This document shows, in pieces, positions 37,393 to 45,717 of a stretch of 64,000 nt of DNA; positions within the stretch are counted from its first letter, which is position 1; the number at the start of each line of letters is the position of its first letter. The position numbers and the translations under genes were made by a program. This stretch comes from Cellulosimicrobium marinum (lineage in GTDB: Bacteria; Actinomycetota; Actinomycetes; Actinomycetales; Cellulomonadaceae): positions 248,001 through 312,000 of the forward strand of contig NZ_JAJBZH010000002.1 in the NCBI RefSeq assembly GCF_020551945.1, read 5' to 3'. The notes beneath the pieces are model-generated. The model searched no databases. It was not told where the DNA came from and was given only the letters and a program-made list of their open reading frames with translations.

Positions 37393-38715
37393 CTACTCCT
37401 CGGCGAACCGGGAGAGGTACGCCGAACGGTCGTCGTCACCAGCGTGGAGAAGCCAACGCTCGAGCTCCGCGGCCTCCTGCGTGTACTCGAGGTTCTCCGG
37501 TCCCAGAGCTGGTGCGCCGAGAACGTGCGGCAACTTCCCCGCGAGGCCTGTCGCACTGGTCACGTACCAGCCGACGACGTCGTTGTCGGTGGCCTCCTGA
37601 ACACCCGACGTCGAGGCAGGGCCCTCGTTGAATGGCCCGAAGAGCTCACGGACCAGTCCCAGCTGGAAGGCGTCGGCATCAAGGACGGTCCGGGCAGACG
37701 TGTCGGAGAACTCGGAGAAGAAGAGCACGTCTCCGTCAGATGCGTACGCCTCCAGCTCGGTGTCCACGAGCGGGTCGAGGCCGCGTGCCTCGTCGTCCAC
37801 GAGAGTGACGCCATCGAGCGTTCCTGGGACAACTGCTGCGAGCCGCTCGACCTCCTCGGCGGCGTCCTCTGCCATGTACGACTTCGCACGGGGCAGACAG
37901 ATCGTCGTTCCGTTCTCCGACCGCGAGCACACGAGTGCAGTCGCGGCCTCGTCGATCGAGACGGTCGACGAGCCGACGTACAGCAGCGCGGCCGCGGTGA
38001 ACGAGGCGGCGAGCGAGGCCGTCCACACGGCCGTACGGCGCGCACGGGCGAGGGACAACGTGATCGAGATCGCCGCGAGCGCGAGGAACGTTCCCTGAAC
38101 CAGAGGTATCCACGGTGCGGGACGCACGAAGACCTCCCACTGGAGGTCGACCGGTGTGAGCAGTGAGAGCGTCGTCGACCCGCGGAAGAGCAGGCCGCCG
38201 ATCACGCCGTACACCAGGACGGCTGCGACGGGGGCCGCGATCGCGGGCCTGAGCAGCCTGGTCATGCACTGGCCCATGGCTCCTGCGAGCATGCCCAGTG
38301 CGACCACGCTCGTCGCGTTCTGCAGTGCGACGTGCCCGTAGGACGCGGACCGGCACGTGATGACCGCAGCGGGTAGTGCAGCCAGGAGCATCGCCAGGCT
38401 CTGAACGGCCGTGAACTCGAGCAGGTGGCGTAGCCGGGGAGTGGCAGCGCCCCTGGGGGACGTCAGGATCAAGGCGGTCACCACGTCGTTGCGCAAGGTG
38501 CCTGCGGCATAGGCAGCAGCGGCCGTCGACACCGGGAGCGACACGAGGAACGCGTAGTCGAAGGAGGTCGACGTCGCGGCCCACGACCCTGCCCACGCGT
38601 CCGCCTGCGGAAGGTATCCCAGCAGGTGGGCCGTCGTGATCGCGACGAGACTGAGTCCTGCCGTGCGTCGGTCGATCGTCAGGAACACACGGGCGGTGGA
38701 TCGTCTACGACGCAC
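37393..38715 (-). CDS. Large ABC permease-like membrane protein with extracytoplasmic domain
   Basis: GTG 38715 overlaps the upstream ATPase by 11 bases and gives 440 residues (an upstream GTG at 38757 is also in frame). Six hydrophobic segments fill about residues 15-245 and one more about 250-270; the remaining about 170 residues are predicted outside the membrane, starting with a Cys pair (CSRSENGTTIC) that may form a disulfide. As partner of the adjacent ATPase it is the probable permease, although it lacks sequence resemblance to ABC-2 families that I can name. Codon bias is a little weaker than in neighbours. Confidence 0.72.
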   Translation of the reverse strand: MRRRRSTARVFLTIDRRTAGLSLVAITTAHLLGYLPQADAWAGSWAATSTSFDYAFLVSLPVSTAAAAYAAGTLRNDVVTALILTSPRGAATPRLRHLLEFTAVQSLAMLLAALPAAVITCRSASYGHVALQNATSVVALGMLAGAMGQCMTRLLRPAIAAPVAAVLVYGVIGGLLFRGSTTLSLLTPVDLQWEVFVRPAPWIPLVQGTFLALAAISITLSLARARRTAVWTASLAASFTAAALLYVGSSTVSIDEAATALVCSRSENGTTICLPRAKSYMAEDAAEEVERLAAVVPGTLDGVTLVDDEARGLDPLVDTELEAYASDGDVLFFSEFSDTSARTVLDADAFQLGLVRELFGPFNEGPASTSGVQEATDNDVVGWYVTSATGLAGKLPHVLGAPALGPENLEYTQEAAELERWLLHAGDDDRSAYLSRFAEE

Positions 38716-39445
38716 GAGGAACCAAGCCGAGGAACGCGGAACGGATCCTCTCAGCACGATCCGCTGGTGGGGCGAGCTCGAGGAGGGCGTCCATGGTTCC
38801 GTCGAAGAGGAGTGTGCCCGCGTCGAGGACGAGGCAACGATCGGCGACCACCGCCGCGTCCTCCAGCAGGTGGGTTGAGACGAGCAACTGTCGCTCCTCG
38901 GCGATCGACGCGAGGACGGCGTGAAACTCCGAGCGCTGCTCTGGGTCGAGGCCGACTGACGGTTCGTCGAGAAGGACGAGGCCGGGCTCGTTGATGATTG
39001 CCTGAGCGATGCCCAGCCGTCGAACCATGCCGCCCGACAACGTACCGACCCGCTCGTTCTTCTTGTTCTCCAGGTGCACCATTTCGAGCGTCTGGTCGAT
39101 GCGAGTCTCGATCGTGGCGCTCGGCATGTCCTTGAGCCAGCCGGCGTACTCCAGGAATTGCTGGACGGTCATGCCCTTCGGTGGTTCGAAAGTCTGCGGC
39201 AGCCATCCGAAACGTCGGTAGAATGCGCGCGCCGCTCGGGAATGCGTCGGAAAGGGCGTCCCGTCGAGCTCGACATATCCGTCGTCCGGGGCCTCGACGC
39301 CGGCAAGCACACGGCACAGCGTGGACTTGCCGGCGCCGTTACGGCCAAGGAGTACGGTGATTCCGTCATCAAGATCAAATGTTGCGGAACGAAGCGCTAG
39401 AGTTTTTCCGTACGCCTTCGAAACGTTCTTGGCGCCAATCCTCAT
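38705..39445 (-). CDS. ABC transporter ATPase (DrrA/CcmA-type), first ATPase of the locus
   Basis: ATG 39445, 246 residues: LLGRNGAGKSTLCRVLAG Walker A, GWLPQTFEPPKGMTVQQFLEY Q-loop, TLSGGMVRRLGIAQAIINEP signature, VLLDEPSVGLDPEQR Walker B and STHLLEDAAVVADR H-loop. GC at third positions is lower here than in surrounding genes, and the codons for the first 90 residues are notably AT-richer, hinting at recent acquisition. It starts 43 bases after the 38-residue peptide ORF. Confidence 0.92.
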   Translation of the reverse strand: MRIGAKNVSKAYGKTLALRSATFDLDDGITVLLGRNGAGKSTLCRVLAGVEAPDDGYVELDGTPFPTHSRAARAFYRRFGWLPQTFEPPKGMTVQQFLEYAGWLKDMPSATIETRIDQTLEMVHLENKKNERVGTLSGGMVRRLGIAQAIINEPGLVLLDEPSVGLDPEQRSEFHAVLASIAEERQLLVSTHLLEDAAVVADRCLVLDAGTLLFDGTMDALLELAPPADRAERIRSAFLGLVPRAS

Positions 39446-39488
39446 GAGTGCCTGCGGTCGGCTCGCCGCGCGATCATGTGCTGACGCG

Positions 39489-39605
39489 TCAGATCGAGCA
39501 GGACGGTGAGGTCCTGCATCGGGCGCGGCTCGTCCACACGTTCATGTGGACGGTGCCGCTCGTGCTGTCCGGCACGAGCGCGACAGAACGACCCGTCGTG
39601 TGCAT
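39489..39605 (-). CDS. 38-residue peptide ORF heading the ABC locus (candidate exported peptide or leader)
   Basis: ATG 39605 is preceded by AGGGGGAAG at near-optimal spacing and lies about 46 bases below a strong promoter, so expression is likely. The peptide is Ser/Thr/Arg-rich with two Cys near the end (RARCRTSPSC) and no signal peptide. It is followed 43 bases later by two ABC ATPases and three membrane proteins. Possible roles are a bacteriocin- or signal-type peptide exported by the locus, or a regulatory leader: a perfect 9-bp hairpin lies inside the ORF. No peptide-modification enzyme is nearby. I do not recognise a family. Confidence 0.5.
   Translation of the reverse strand: MHTTGRSVALVPDSTSGTVHMNVWTSRARCRTSPSCSI
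39557..39580 (-). promoter_or_regulatory. Hairpin inside the leader ORF
   Basis: CGCTCGTGC and GCACGAGCG (39557-39565, 39572-39580) form a perfect 9-bp stem with a 6-base loop. Being inside the first ORF of the transcript, it could pause ribosomes or polymerase, as in translational attenuation of antibiotic-resistance exporters. No competing stem was identified. Confidence 0.45.
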
Positions 39606-39651
39606 AAGGCTTCCCCCTGATCGAGCGCCGGTCGGCTTCGACCGCGTTCGG

Positions 39652-39680
39652 ATTGAACACTCGGCAAAGGTGCGTGTCAA
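39652..39680 (-). promoter_or_regulatory. Strong sigma70-type promoter of the peptide/ABC locus
   Basis: Read on the minus strand: perfect TTGACA (39680-39675), a 17-base spacer and TTCAAT (39657-39652; 4 of 6 to TATAAT). This is the clearest housekeeping promoter in the window and lies 47 bases upstream of the peptide start. Confidence 0.75.
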
Positions 39681-39712
39681 GAGGTTGGTCCCGGGAGCAT
39701 CAGGTCTTGGTG

Positions 39713-42700
39713 CTACCACCCGCCGGGCGCGAGGACCTTCCGGATGCGCTTCTCGCTCACCGGGCCGTCCGTGCCGAGCTGCTGCGCGAACAACGACACG
39801 CGCAGCTCCTCGACCAGCCACCGCACGTCCGCGAGCTCCCGGGCCCGCGCCGGGTCGGCGGGACCGCTCGCGTACGCGGCGCGTGCGCGCTCGTACGCCT
39901 CCTCGACGTCGTGCATGCGCCACGCGAGCTCGGCGTCGCGGTTCGGGTTCGACTGCGCCTTCTCCAACCGGTACGACGCCGCGCGCAGGTACCGCGTCAG
40001 GTGCGGCAGCCGCGCCGGTGGTGTCGCCGCCACGAACCCGTCATAGATCAGGCCCGCGACCTGGTCTCGCACGTCCGTGAGCGTGTTGAGCAGTGCCAGA
40101 CTGTTCGACGCGCGGATCTCCGCGTCCAGGTTCCGTGCCGCCGTCAGCGCCGCCACCACGTGCCCGACGACGCGGTGCACCTGGTCCTCCAGGTGCGCCC
40201 GCACGAACGCGCGCGCCACCCCGTACGCCTCCGCGTCCCGCACCGTCGCGGCGTCGGGCTGCGCGCCGTAGGTCCCGTTCCCGCCGCTCGTCAGCGCGAT
40301 CACCGCGGCGAGCTGCAGGTCCGCGACCAGCGCCTCCGTGTTCCGGTACGGGCTCGCCGCGAGCGTCAGCGCCTGCGTCCCGCTCCACCGGCTCGTGATC
40401 CGTCCCGCCTGGAGCGCCGTCTCGCCCAGCAGCAACCGCCGCACTCCGCGCGCGTGCGACGACGCCTGTGCGTTCGCGTCGGCGAGCACCCGCAGCGCGA
40501 CGACCGGCCTGCCCTTCGCGTCCTGCTCCTCGACGAGCGCCGGGTACCCCCGCACGACCACCCCGCCGCCGAGGTCCGTCGACACCGTCTCCGGGATCGC
40601 CCCGTCGGGCAGGTCCGTCGGCCACGTCGTCAGGTCGGTGCGTTCGTTCACCAGGGTGGTCGTGGTCGGGCCCGCGGCGGGAGCGCCGCCGGTGCTCGGG
40701 CTGGCCGCGCCGTCACCTCGGGCGTCCGGCTGCCCGCTCCCGCGCGCGGCTTCTACGCCCTTCGCATCCGACGTCGCTCCCGCCGCTCCGCGGCCCCGTC
40801 GCCCAGGTGCGCCGGGCATACCGGCCGAGCGCGCGCCGTCGGGCCCGGTGCTCCCGCTGGACGGTGAGCCGGACGCCGAGGGGGAGGGGCGGCCGTCGGA
40901 TGCGAAGGACGTGGCGGGCCTGGCGGGAGCGCCGCGAGGGACGAGCGGCGCGGATGGAGTCCGAGCACCGACGGCCGCCCCTTCCCCGGACCCCGCCACC
41001 GTCCCGGACCCCGCACTCGCCGAAGCTTCGCGCAGCGCGGCGCCGACCGCGCCCTTGACGGCAGCGCGGACCGCCGCCTGGTTCTGGGCCGCGAGGCGGC
41101 GCTGCAGGGCGAGGAGGTCCTTGGACTCGTCGAGGACCACTTCGCCCTGACGGCGAGGGTCGACGACGCGGAACGTCATACGCAGGTGCGCGGGGAGGCG
41201 GGCCTCCTGCTCGGGGCCCCACGCGTCGTCGGGGATGATCACGTCGCGCAGGGCGCGGACGGCGCGCGTGAAGGCGACGTGGAACGGCTCGGCCATGTCG
41301 CCGGCACGGGCCATGTCCTCCCAGGCCGGGGTGTGCGCGCGGAGCCAGGTGACGACGTCGCGCGCGACGTCGGGCGCGGGGACGAGCTGGACGCGGACCG
41401 GTTTGGGCAGGGACCGGATGGTGGCGGTGGCGAGCTCGTCGAGGAGGCCGGGGACCATCCAGTCGAAGCCGTCGGGCGTGACACGGTTGAGGACGGACAC
41501 GGGGACGTGGACGGTGACGCCGTCGGCCTCGGTGCCAGGCTGGAACTGGTACGTGAGGGGGAGGGTGAGCTCGCCCTGGGGCCACGTCTCGGGGAACTGG
41601 GACGTGTCGACCTGGTCGGCGTCGGGCACGAGCTGTTCGAGCGTGAAGGTGAGCAGGTCGGGGTGGTCGCGGCGCGCCGTCTTCCACCAGCGGTCGAAGT
41701 GCGCGGCCGAGACGACGTCGTCGGGGACGCGCTCGTCGTAGAAGTCGAACAGGGCGTCGTCGTCGATCACGAGGCCGCGCTGCCGGGAGCGCGCCTCGAG
41801 CTCTTCAGCCTCCTGCAGGAGCGCGCGGTTGTCGTGGAAGAACCGGTGGTGGGTGGTCCACTCGCCCTGCACGAGCGCGTGGCGGACGAACAGCTCGCGT
41901 GCCGCCTCGGGGTCGACCTTGGCGTACAGGACCTTGCGGTCCGCGACGATCGGGACGCCGTAGAGCAGCACCTTCTCCGTCGCGATCGCCGCACCGCGCT
42001 TCGTGGACCAGTGCGGCTCGGAGTACGTGCGGCGCGCGAGGTCGCCCGCGAGGTCCTCCGCCCACTCGGGCTGGATGCGGGCGACGTCCCGCGCCCACAG
42101 GCGCGACGTCTCCACGAGCTCGCCCGCCATGATCCACGCCGGCGGCTTCTTGCTCAGCGGCGAGCCCGGGAAGATCGCGAACCGTGCGCCCCGGGCGCCC
42201 GTGTACTCGTTGCGCGCCTGCTTCTGCGCCCGGCGCAGCGCCTTCGCCCGCGCCTCGCCCTTCAGGTGTGCCACCGACGACGCCTTGACGTCGCCCGTGT
42301 CCTGCATCCCGATCTGCGACAGCAGGCCGGCGAGCAGCGCCCGGTGAATCGTGTCGCCGTCCCAGGCGCGCTTGTACGCCGCGTCCCCGCTGAGTGCGGG
42401 GGATCTGTCGTCGGACGACGCCTCGGGCGACGAATTCCCAGCACTCAACGGCTTGCGGGGACGGTAGGACATGTCGATGCCAAGAGGCTTGGACATGTCG
42501 CGGAGCTGGGCGACGACGTCCTGCCACTCGCGGATGCGCAGGAAGTTGAGGTACTCGGCCTTGCAGAGGCGGCGGAACGCCGACGACGAGAGGTCGTGCT
42601 GCTGCTCGCGGACGTACTCCCACACGTTGAGGTAGGTGAGGAAGTCGGAGTGCGGGTCGGTGAAGCGGGCGTGCGCCTGGTCGGCCTGGGCGCGGACCTC

Positions 42701-44542
42701 GGCCGGGCGCTCGCGCGGGTCCTGGATCGACATCACCGCGGCGATGATCGCGACCTCGCGGGCGACGCCGAGGCGCGAGCCCTCGAAGATCATGCGGGCG
42801 AGTCGCGGGTCCATGGGGAGCTGCGCGAGGACGCGCCCGACCTCGGTGAGGCGGGTGGTCTGCTGCGCGCCGTCGGCCGCTGTCACGGTCTCCAGCGCGC
42901 CGAGCTCGGTGAGGAGCTGGACGCCGTCGCGCACCGCGCGCGTGTCCGGGGGCTCGACGAACGGGAAGCGTGCGACGTCGTCCGGGGTGTCGACGACGCC
43001 CACGGAGATCATCTGCAGCAGCACCGACGCGAGAGAGGTGCGCAGGATCTCCGGCTCGGTGAACTCCGGGCGGGACAGGAAGTCGTCCTCGGAGTACAGG
43101 CGGATCGCGATGCCGTCGGCGACGCGGCCCGAGCGGCCCGAGCGCTGGTTCGCGCTCGCCTGCGAGACGGGCTCGATGGGCAGGCGCTGCACCTTCGTCG
43201 CCTTGGAGTAGCGCGAGATGCGCGCCGTGCCGGGGTCGACGACGTAGTGGATGCCCGGGACGGTGAGCGACGTCTCGGCGACGTTCGTCGCGAGGACGAT
43301 GCGCCGCGCGGAGTGCGCCTGGAACACGCGGTGCTGCTCCGCCGACGACAACCGCGCGTACAACGGCAGGATCTCCACGCGCTGCGGGTGCTTCGGGTCG
43401 CGCACGCGGTCCTTGAGGTGGCCCTCCAGGGCGTCCGCGGCGTCATGGATCTCGCGCTCGCCGGACAGGAACACGAGGATGTCGCCGGGTCCCTCGCGCA
43501 TCAGCTCGTCGCACGCCTCGACGATTCCGGTGACCACGTCCTTCTCGTCCGACCGGGAGTCGCGCGACGTGCTCGACCTCCCCGCTCCCGCTCGTCCCTC
43601 GCGGTCGCCTGCCAGACCCGCCACGGTCTTCGCATCGCCGCGCGGCTCCCGGTCGGGCGAGAGCGGGCGGTAGCGGATCTCGACGGGGTAGGTGCGGCCC
43701 GACACCTCGACGACGGGCGCGGCGTCGGGCAGGGCCTCGACGACGTAGTCCGGGGCGCCGCCGAGCTCGGCGAGGTGCGCGGGGGAGAAGTGCGCGGCGA
43801 ACCGGTCGGAGTCGATCGTCGCGGACGTGATGACGAGCTTGAGGTCGGGCCGCTGCGGCAGGAGGCGCGCGAGGTACCCGAGCAGGAAGTCGATGTTGAG
43901 CGACCGCTCGTGCGCCTCGTCGATGACGATCGTGTCGTACGCGAGGAGCGTCGGGTCGCGCTGGATCTGGGCGAGCAGGATGCCGTCGGTCATGACCTTG
44001 ACGAGCGTGTCCTCGCTGGACGTGTCGGTGAACCGCACCTGGTAGCCGACCACGCCTCCCAGCTCGGTCCCCAGCTCCTCGGCGATGCGCTCGGCGACCG
44101 TGCGCGCGGCGATGCGGCGGGGCTGCGTGTGCCCGATCTGGCCGGCACGCCCACGGCCGAGGTCGAGCAGGATCTTCGGCAGCTGCGTCGTCTTGCCCGA
44201 GCCCGTCTCGCCCGCGACGACCACGACCTGGTGGTCACGGATCGCCGCGGCGATGTCGTCGCGCCGCGCACTGACGGGAAGCTGCTCGGGGTAGGTGATC
44301 GGCGGGACCGTCACCGTCGCGCGCGCCTCGGCCGCCCGCTCGAGCTGCGCGCGGCTCACCTGCCGGGTGCCCGACGACGCCCGGTCGCCCCGTCCGCGCC
44401 CGCGGCGGTTCCCGCGGCGCCGGCGAGGCCCCCGCGCGCCGTCCGAGGGCGACGAGGCCGCGCCGTCCGGGGTCGCCGGGGCCGCGCCGTCCCGCTGGGG
44501 AGGGCGCTCGGTCGACCGGGACGGCTGGGGCTCTGCACTCAC
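39713..44542 (-). CDS. hrpA: ATP-dependent RNA helicase HrpA (DEAH family) with repeat-derived insertions
   Basis: GTG 44542 gives 1609 residues, longer than the usual about 1300. VVAGETGSGKTTQLPK is motif I, DEAH (IVIDEAHERSLNID) motif II, TSATID motif III, then NVAETSLTVPGIHYVVD and QRSGRSGRV motifs V and VI; the C-terminal third is the DUF3418 region. Three coding inserts account for much of the extra length: about residues 303-325 (family B half copy), about 693-720 (an inverted-repeat insert) and about 1190-1293 (full family B copy), all frame-preserving and low-complexity. A Ser/Pro/Arg-rich N-terminal 60 residues is also present. Role: RNA remodelling and ribosome rescue in other bacteria. 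Confidence 0.95.
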   Translation of the reverse strand: MSAEPQPSRSTERPPQRDGAAPATPDGAASSPSDGARGPRRRRGNRRGRGRGDRASSGTRQVSRAQLERAAEARATVTVPPITYPEQLPVSARRDDIAAAIRDHQVVVVAGETGSGKTTQLPKILLDLGRGRAGQIGHTQPRRIAARTVAERIAEELGTELGGVVGYQVRFTDTSSEDTLVKVMTDGILLAQIQRDPTLLAYDTIVIDEAHERSLNIDFLLGYLARLLPQRPDLKLVITSATIDSDRFAAHFSPAHLAELGGAPDYVVEALPDAAPVVEVSGRTYPVEIRYRPLSPDREPRGDAKTVAGLAGDREGRAGAGRSSTSRDSRSDEKDVVTGIVEACDELMREGPGDILVFLSGEREIHDAADALEGHLKDRVRDPKHPQRVEILPLYARLSSAEQHRVFQAHSARRIVLATNVAETSLTVPGIHYVVDPGTARISRYSKATKVQRLPIEPVSQASANQRSGRSGRVADGIAIRLYSEDDFLSRPEFTEPEILRTSLASVLLQMISVGVVDTPDDVARFPFVEPPDTRAVRDGVQLLTELGALETVTAADGAQQTTRLTEVGRVLAQLPMDPRLARMIFEGSRLGVAREVAIIAAVMSIQDPRERPAEVRAQADQAHARFTDPHSDFLTYLNVWEYVREQQHDLSSSAFRRLCKAEYLNFLRIREWQDVVAQLRDMSKPLGIDMSYRPRKPLSAGNSSPEASSDDRSPALSGDAAYKRAWDGDTIHRALLAGLLSQIGMQDTGDVKASSVAHLKGEARAKALRRAQKQARNEYTGARGARFAIFPGSPLSKKPPAWIMAGELVETSRLWARDVARIQPEWAEDLAGDLARRTYSEPHWSTKRGAAIATEKVLLYGVPIVADRKVLYAKVDPEAARELFVRHALVQGEWTTHHRFFHDNRALLQEAEELEARSRQRGLVIDDDALFDFYDERVPDDVVSAAHFDRWWKTARRDHPDLLTFTLEQLVPDADQVDTSQFPETWPQGELTLPLTYQFQPGTEADGVTVHVPVSVLNRVTPDGFDWMVPGLLDELATATIRSLPKPVRVQLVPAPDVARDVVTWLRAHTPAWEDMARAGDMAEPFHVAFTRAVRALRDVIIPDDAWGPEQEARLPAHLRMTFRVVDPRRQGEVVLDESKDLLALQRRLAAQNQAAVRAAVKGAVGAALREASASAGSGTVAGSGEGAAVGARTPSAPLVPRGAPARPATSFASDGRPSPSASGSPSSGSTGPDGARSAGMPGAPGRRGRGAAGATSDAKGVEAARGSGQPDARGDGAASPSTGGAPAAGPTTTTLVNERTDLTTWPTDLPDGAIPETVSTDLGGGVVVRGYPALVEEQDAKGRPVVALRVLADANAQASSHARGVRRLLLGETALQAGRITSRWSGTQALTLAASPYRNTEALVADLQLAAVIALTSGGNGTYGAQPDAATVRDAEAYGVARAFVRAHLEDQVHRVVGHVVAALTAARNLDAEIRASNSLALLNTLTDVRDQVAGLIYDGFVAATPPARLPHLTRYLRAASYRLEKAQSNPNRDAELAWRMHDVEEAYERARAAYASGPADPARARELADVRWLVEELRVSLFAQQLGTDGPVSEKRIRKVLAPGGW
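40662..40970 (-). repeat. Palindromic in-frame element, family B copy 2 (full length)
   Basis: Terminal arms CGGTGCTCGGGCT (40690-40702) and AGTCCGAGCACCG (40958-40970) are inverted with one mismatch; inner arms CGCCCTTCGCATCCGACG (40754-40771) and its near-complement (40894-40911) match 17 of 18. The plus-strand sequence matches copy 1 in the same direction, but hrpA runs on the minus strand, so the two host genes read opposite faces of the element. Both faces are open. Confidence 0.8.
42383..42462 (-). repeat. Inverted-repeat insert within hrpA
   Basis: GTCCCCGC plus TGAGTGC (42383-42397) are mirrored by GCACTCA (42441-42447) and GCGGGGAC (42455-42462), with GGGGA/TTCCC continuing the pairing inward. 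The block encodes a Ser/Asp-rich stretch between the helicase body and WDGDTIHRALL, where HrpA homologues as I know them are continuous. Unrelated in sequence to family B. Confidence 0.65.
43567..43634 (-). repeat. Family B half copy within hrpA
   Basis: Read on the minus strand this 68-base stretch (GATGCGAAGACCGTGGCGGG ... GGTCGAGCAC) follows the right half of copy 2 with roughly 80% identity, including GCGAGGGACGAGCGG and a terminal GAGCAC. It encodes DAKTVAGLAGDREGRAGAG, comparable to AKGVVGLAGATRGTSGADG in the DrrA-like protein. Confidence 0.7.
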
Positions 44543-44615
44543 GACGACCCATTCTCTCAACGGTGGCAACCGGTTATGCCGGACGGGGCTCCGCCACGAG
44601 AGAACACCGGTCGTC

Positions 44616-45098
44616 CTAGCGTGTCGCGCTCCAGACGTTCGTCGTCACGCACGCGGCGGGGACGTGCAGCCCGTCGGGCGGGTTCCAGTCGTCGGGGGCG
44701 TCCTCGACGAGCGCTCCGCCGGCGAGCGCGACGACGTCTCCGTCGGTGTACGACCCGCCCGGGACGCTCAGCGTCTCGCCGTCCCAGCCGACGAGGTCGC
44801 TGCTGAACACGGGCAGCCAGCGCGTGCCGAAGTCGTCCGTGACGTAGACGCAGCCGTCCTCGACCGCCAGTCGCGCGTCGAGGAGGGCGTCGTCGCCCGC
44901 CCCGACGCTCTCGCCCCACGTCGCGACCTCGTCGACGGTCACGTCCCCCGTCCCGGACCCGAGGGGCGCGCACCCGCTCGCCGCACCGACGCAGAGGGCG
45001 AGGGCGACCGCGGTGGTGGTGGCGCGCCGTCGGGCCGCCGGTTCCAGCGCGCTCGAGGGCTGCGCACGTGGGGACGGGGAAGCGACGGTGCACGACAT
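44616..45098 (-). CDS. Putative lipoprotein
   Basis: The 160-residue product from ATG 45098 has an unusually long Arg-containing lead, a hydrophobic segment and a lipobox-like VGAASGC near residue 43, followed by a mature domain of about 115 residues with two further Cys. Predicted to be lipid-anchored on the cell surface. A shorter real start is possible but no ATG or good GTG lies between. No family recognised; it sits alone between hrpA and the divergent VOC gene. Confidence 0.65.
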   Translation of the reverse strand: MSCTVASPSPRAQPSSALEPAARRRATTTAVALALCVGAASGCAPLGSGTGDVTVDEVATWGESVGAGDDALLDARLAVEDGCVYVTDDFGTRWLPVFSSDLVGWDGETLSVPGGSYTDGDVVALAGGALVEDAPDDWNPPDGLHVPAACVTTNVWSATR

Positions 45099-45196
45099 GG
45101 GCCGACTGTACTGACGGTGCGTGTCGGGGGTCGGTGGGACGCTCGGGGCACATTGCCGAGCAGGGCGCAGACCGACATGGCGAGCCGGGAGGAACC

Positions 45197-45658
45197 ATGA
45201 GCAGCACGGTCCAGGTGACGTTCGACGCGCGGGACCCGCGCGCCCTGTCGACGTTCTGGAAGGAGGTGCTGGGCTACGTGCACCCCGGTCCGCCGGGCGT
45301 GGACCTGCCCGCCGGCGCGGACCCGCTCGCCGCGTGGGACGAGTTCCTGGAGCGGTCCGGCGTCCCGGAGGACCAGCGCAACAGCGCGTCGGCGCTGGAG
45401 GACCCGGAGGGTACGGGACCGCGGATCTTCTTCCAGCAGGTGCCGGAGGAGAAGGTCGCGAAGAACCGCGTGCACCTCGACGTGCGGACGGCGTCCGACC
45501 TGCGCGGGGACGAGCGCATGGCGGCGCTGGAGGCCCGGTGCGACGAGCTGGTCGCGCTGGGTGCTACGCGGCTGCGGCGGTTCGAGCCGGACCCGCCGAC
45601 GAGCATCGGGTGGATCGTCATGGCCGACCCGGAGGGCAACGAGTTCTGCCTCGACTGA
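45197..45658 (+). CDS. VOC-superfamily (glyoxalase-like) protein
   Basis: ATG 45197 follows GGGAGGAA; 153 residues. The sequence VQVTFDARDPRALSTFWKEVLGY and the C-terminal IGWIVMADPEGNEFCLD are the paired beta-alpha-beta-beta-beta ends of a vicinal-oxygen-chelate fold; KNRVHLDVRT supplies a His. Members include dioxygenases, glyoxalases and drug-binding resistance proteins; this short type is usually of unknown function. Confidence 0.85.
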   Translation: MSSTVQVTFDARDPRALSTFWKEVLGYVHPGPPGVDLPAGADPLAAWDEFLERSGVPEDQRNSASALEDPEGTGPRIFFQQVPEEKVAKNRVHLDVRTASDLRGDERMAALEARCDELVALGATRLRRFEPDPPTSIGWIVMADPEGNEFCLD

Positions 45659-45666
45659 GAGACGGC

Positions 45667-45701
45667 GTGACCCGCCCGCCCTGGTCGGGCGGACGGGTCA
45701 C
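45667..45701. terminator. Two-way terminator between VOC and metallophosphoesterase genes
   Basis: GTGACCCGCCCGCCC (45667-45681) pairs with GGGCGGACGGGTCAC (45687-45701) with one mismatch over a TGGTC loop, placed between two convergent stops. Confidence 0.75.
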
Positions 45702-45717
45702 GGCGGTGGTGCGGGGC

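Noticed and set aside
39442-39660. A 72-codon minus-strand ORF overlapping the 38-residue peptide gene
   Set aside because: It starts inside the -10 region of the promoter, has no ribosome site and no family, while the 38-codon frame has a strong ribosome site.
44561-44580. GGCAACCGGTTATGCC near the hrpA start, similar to the LacI-like palindrome at 23895
   Set aside because: Only the left half matches; symmetry is lost, so it is not a convincing operator.
41186-44806. A 1206-codon plus-strand frame opposite hrpA
   Set aside because: Antisense shadow of the helicase gene with no recognisable motif; hrpA on the minus strand has all helicase motifs.
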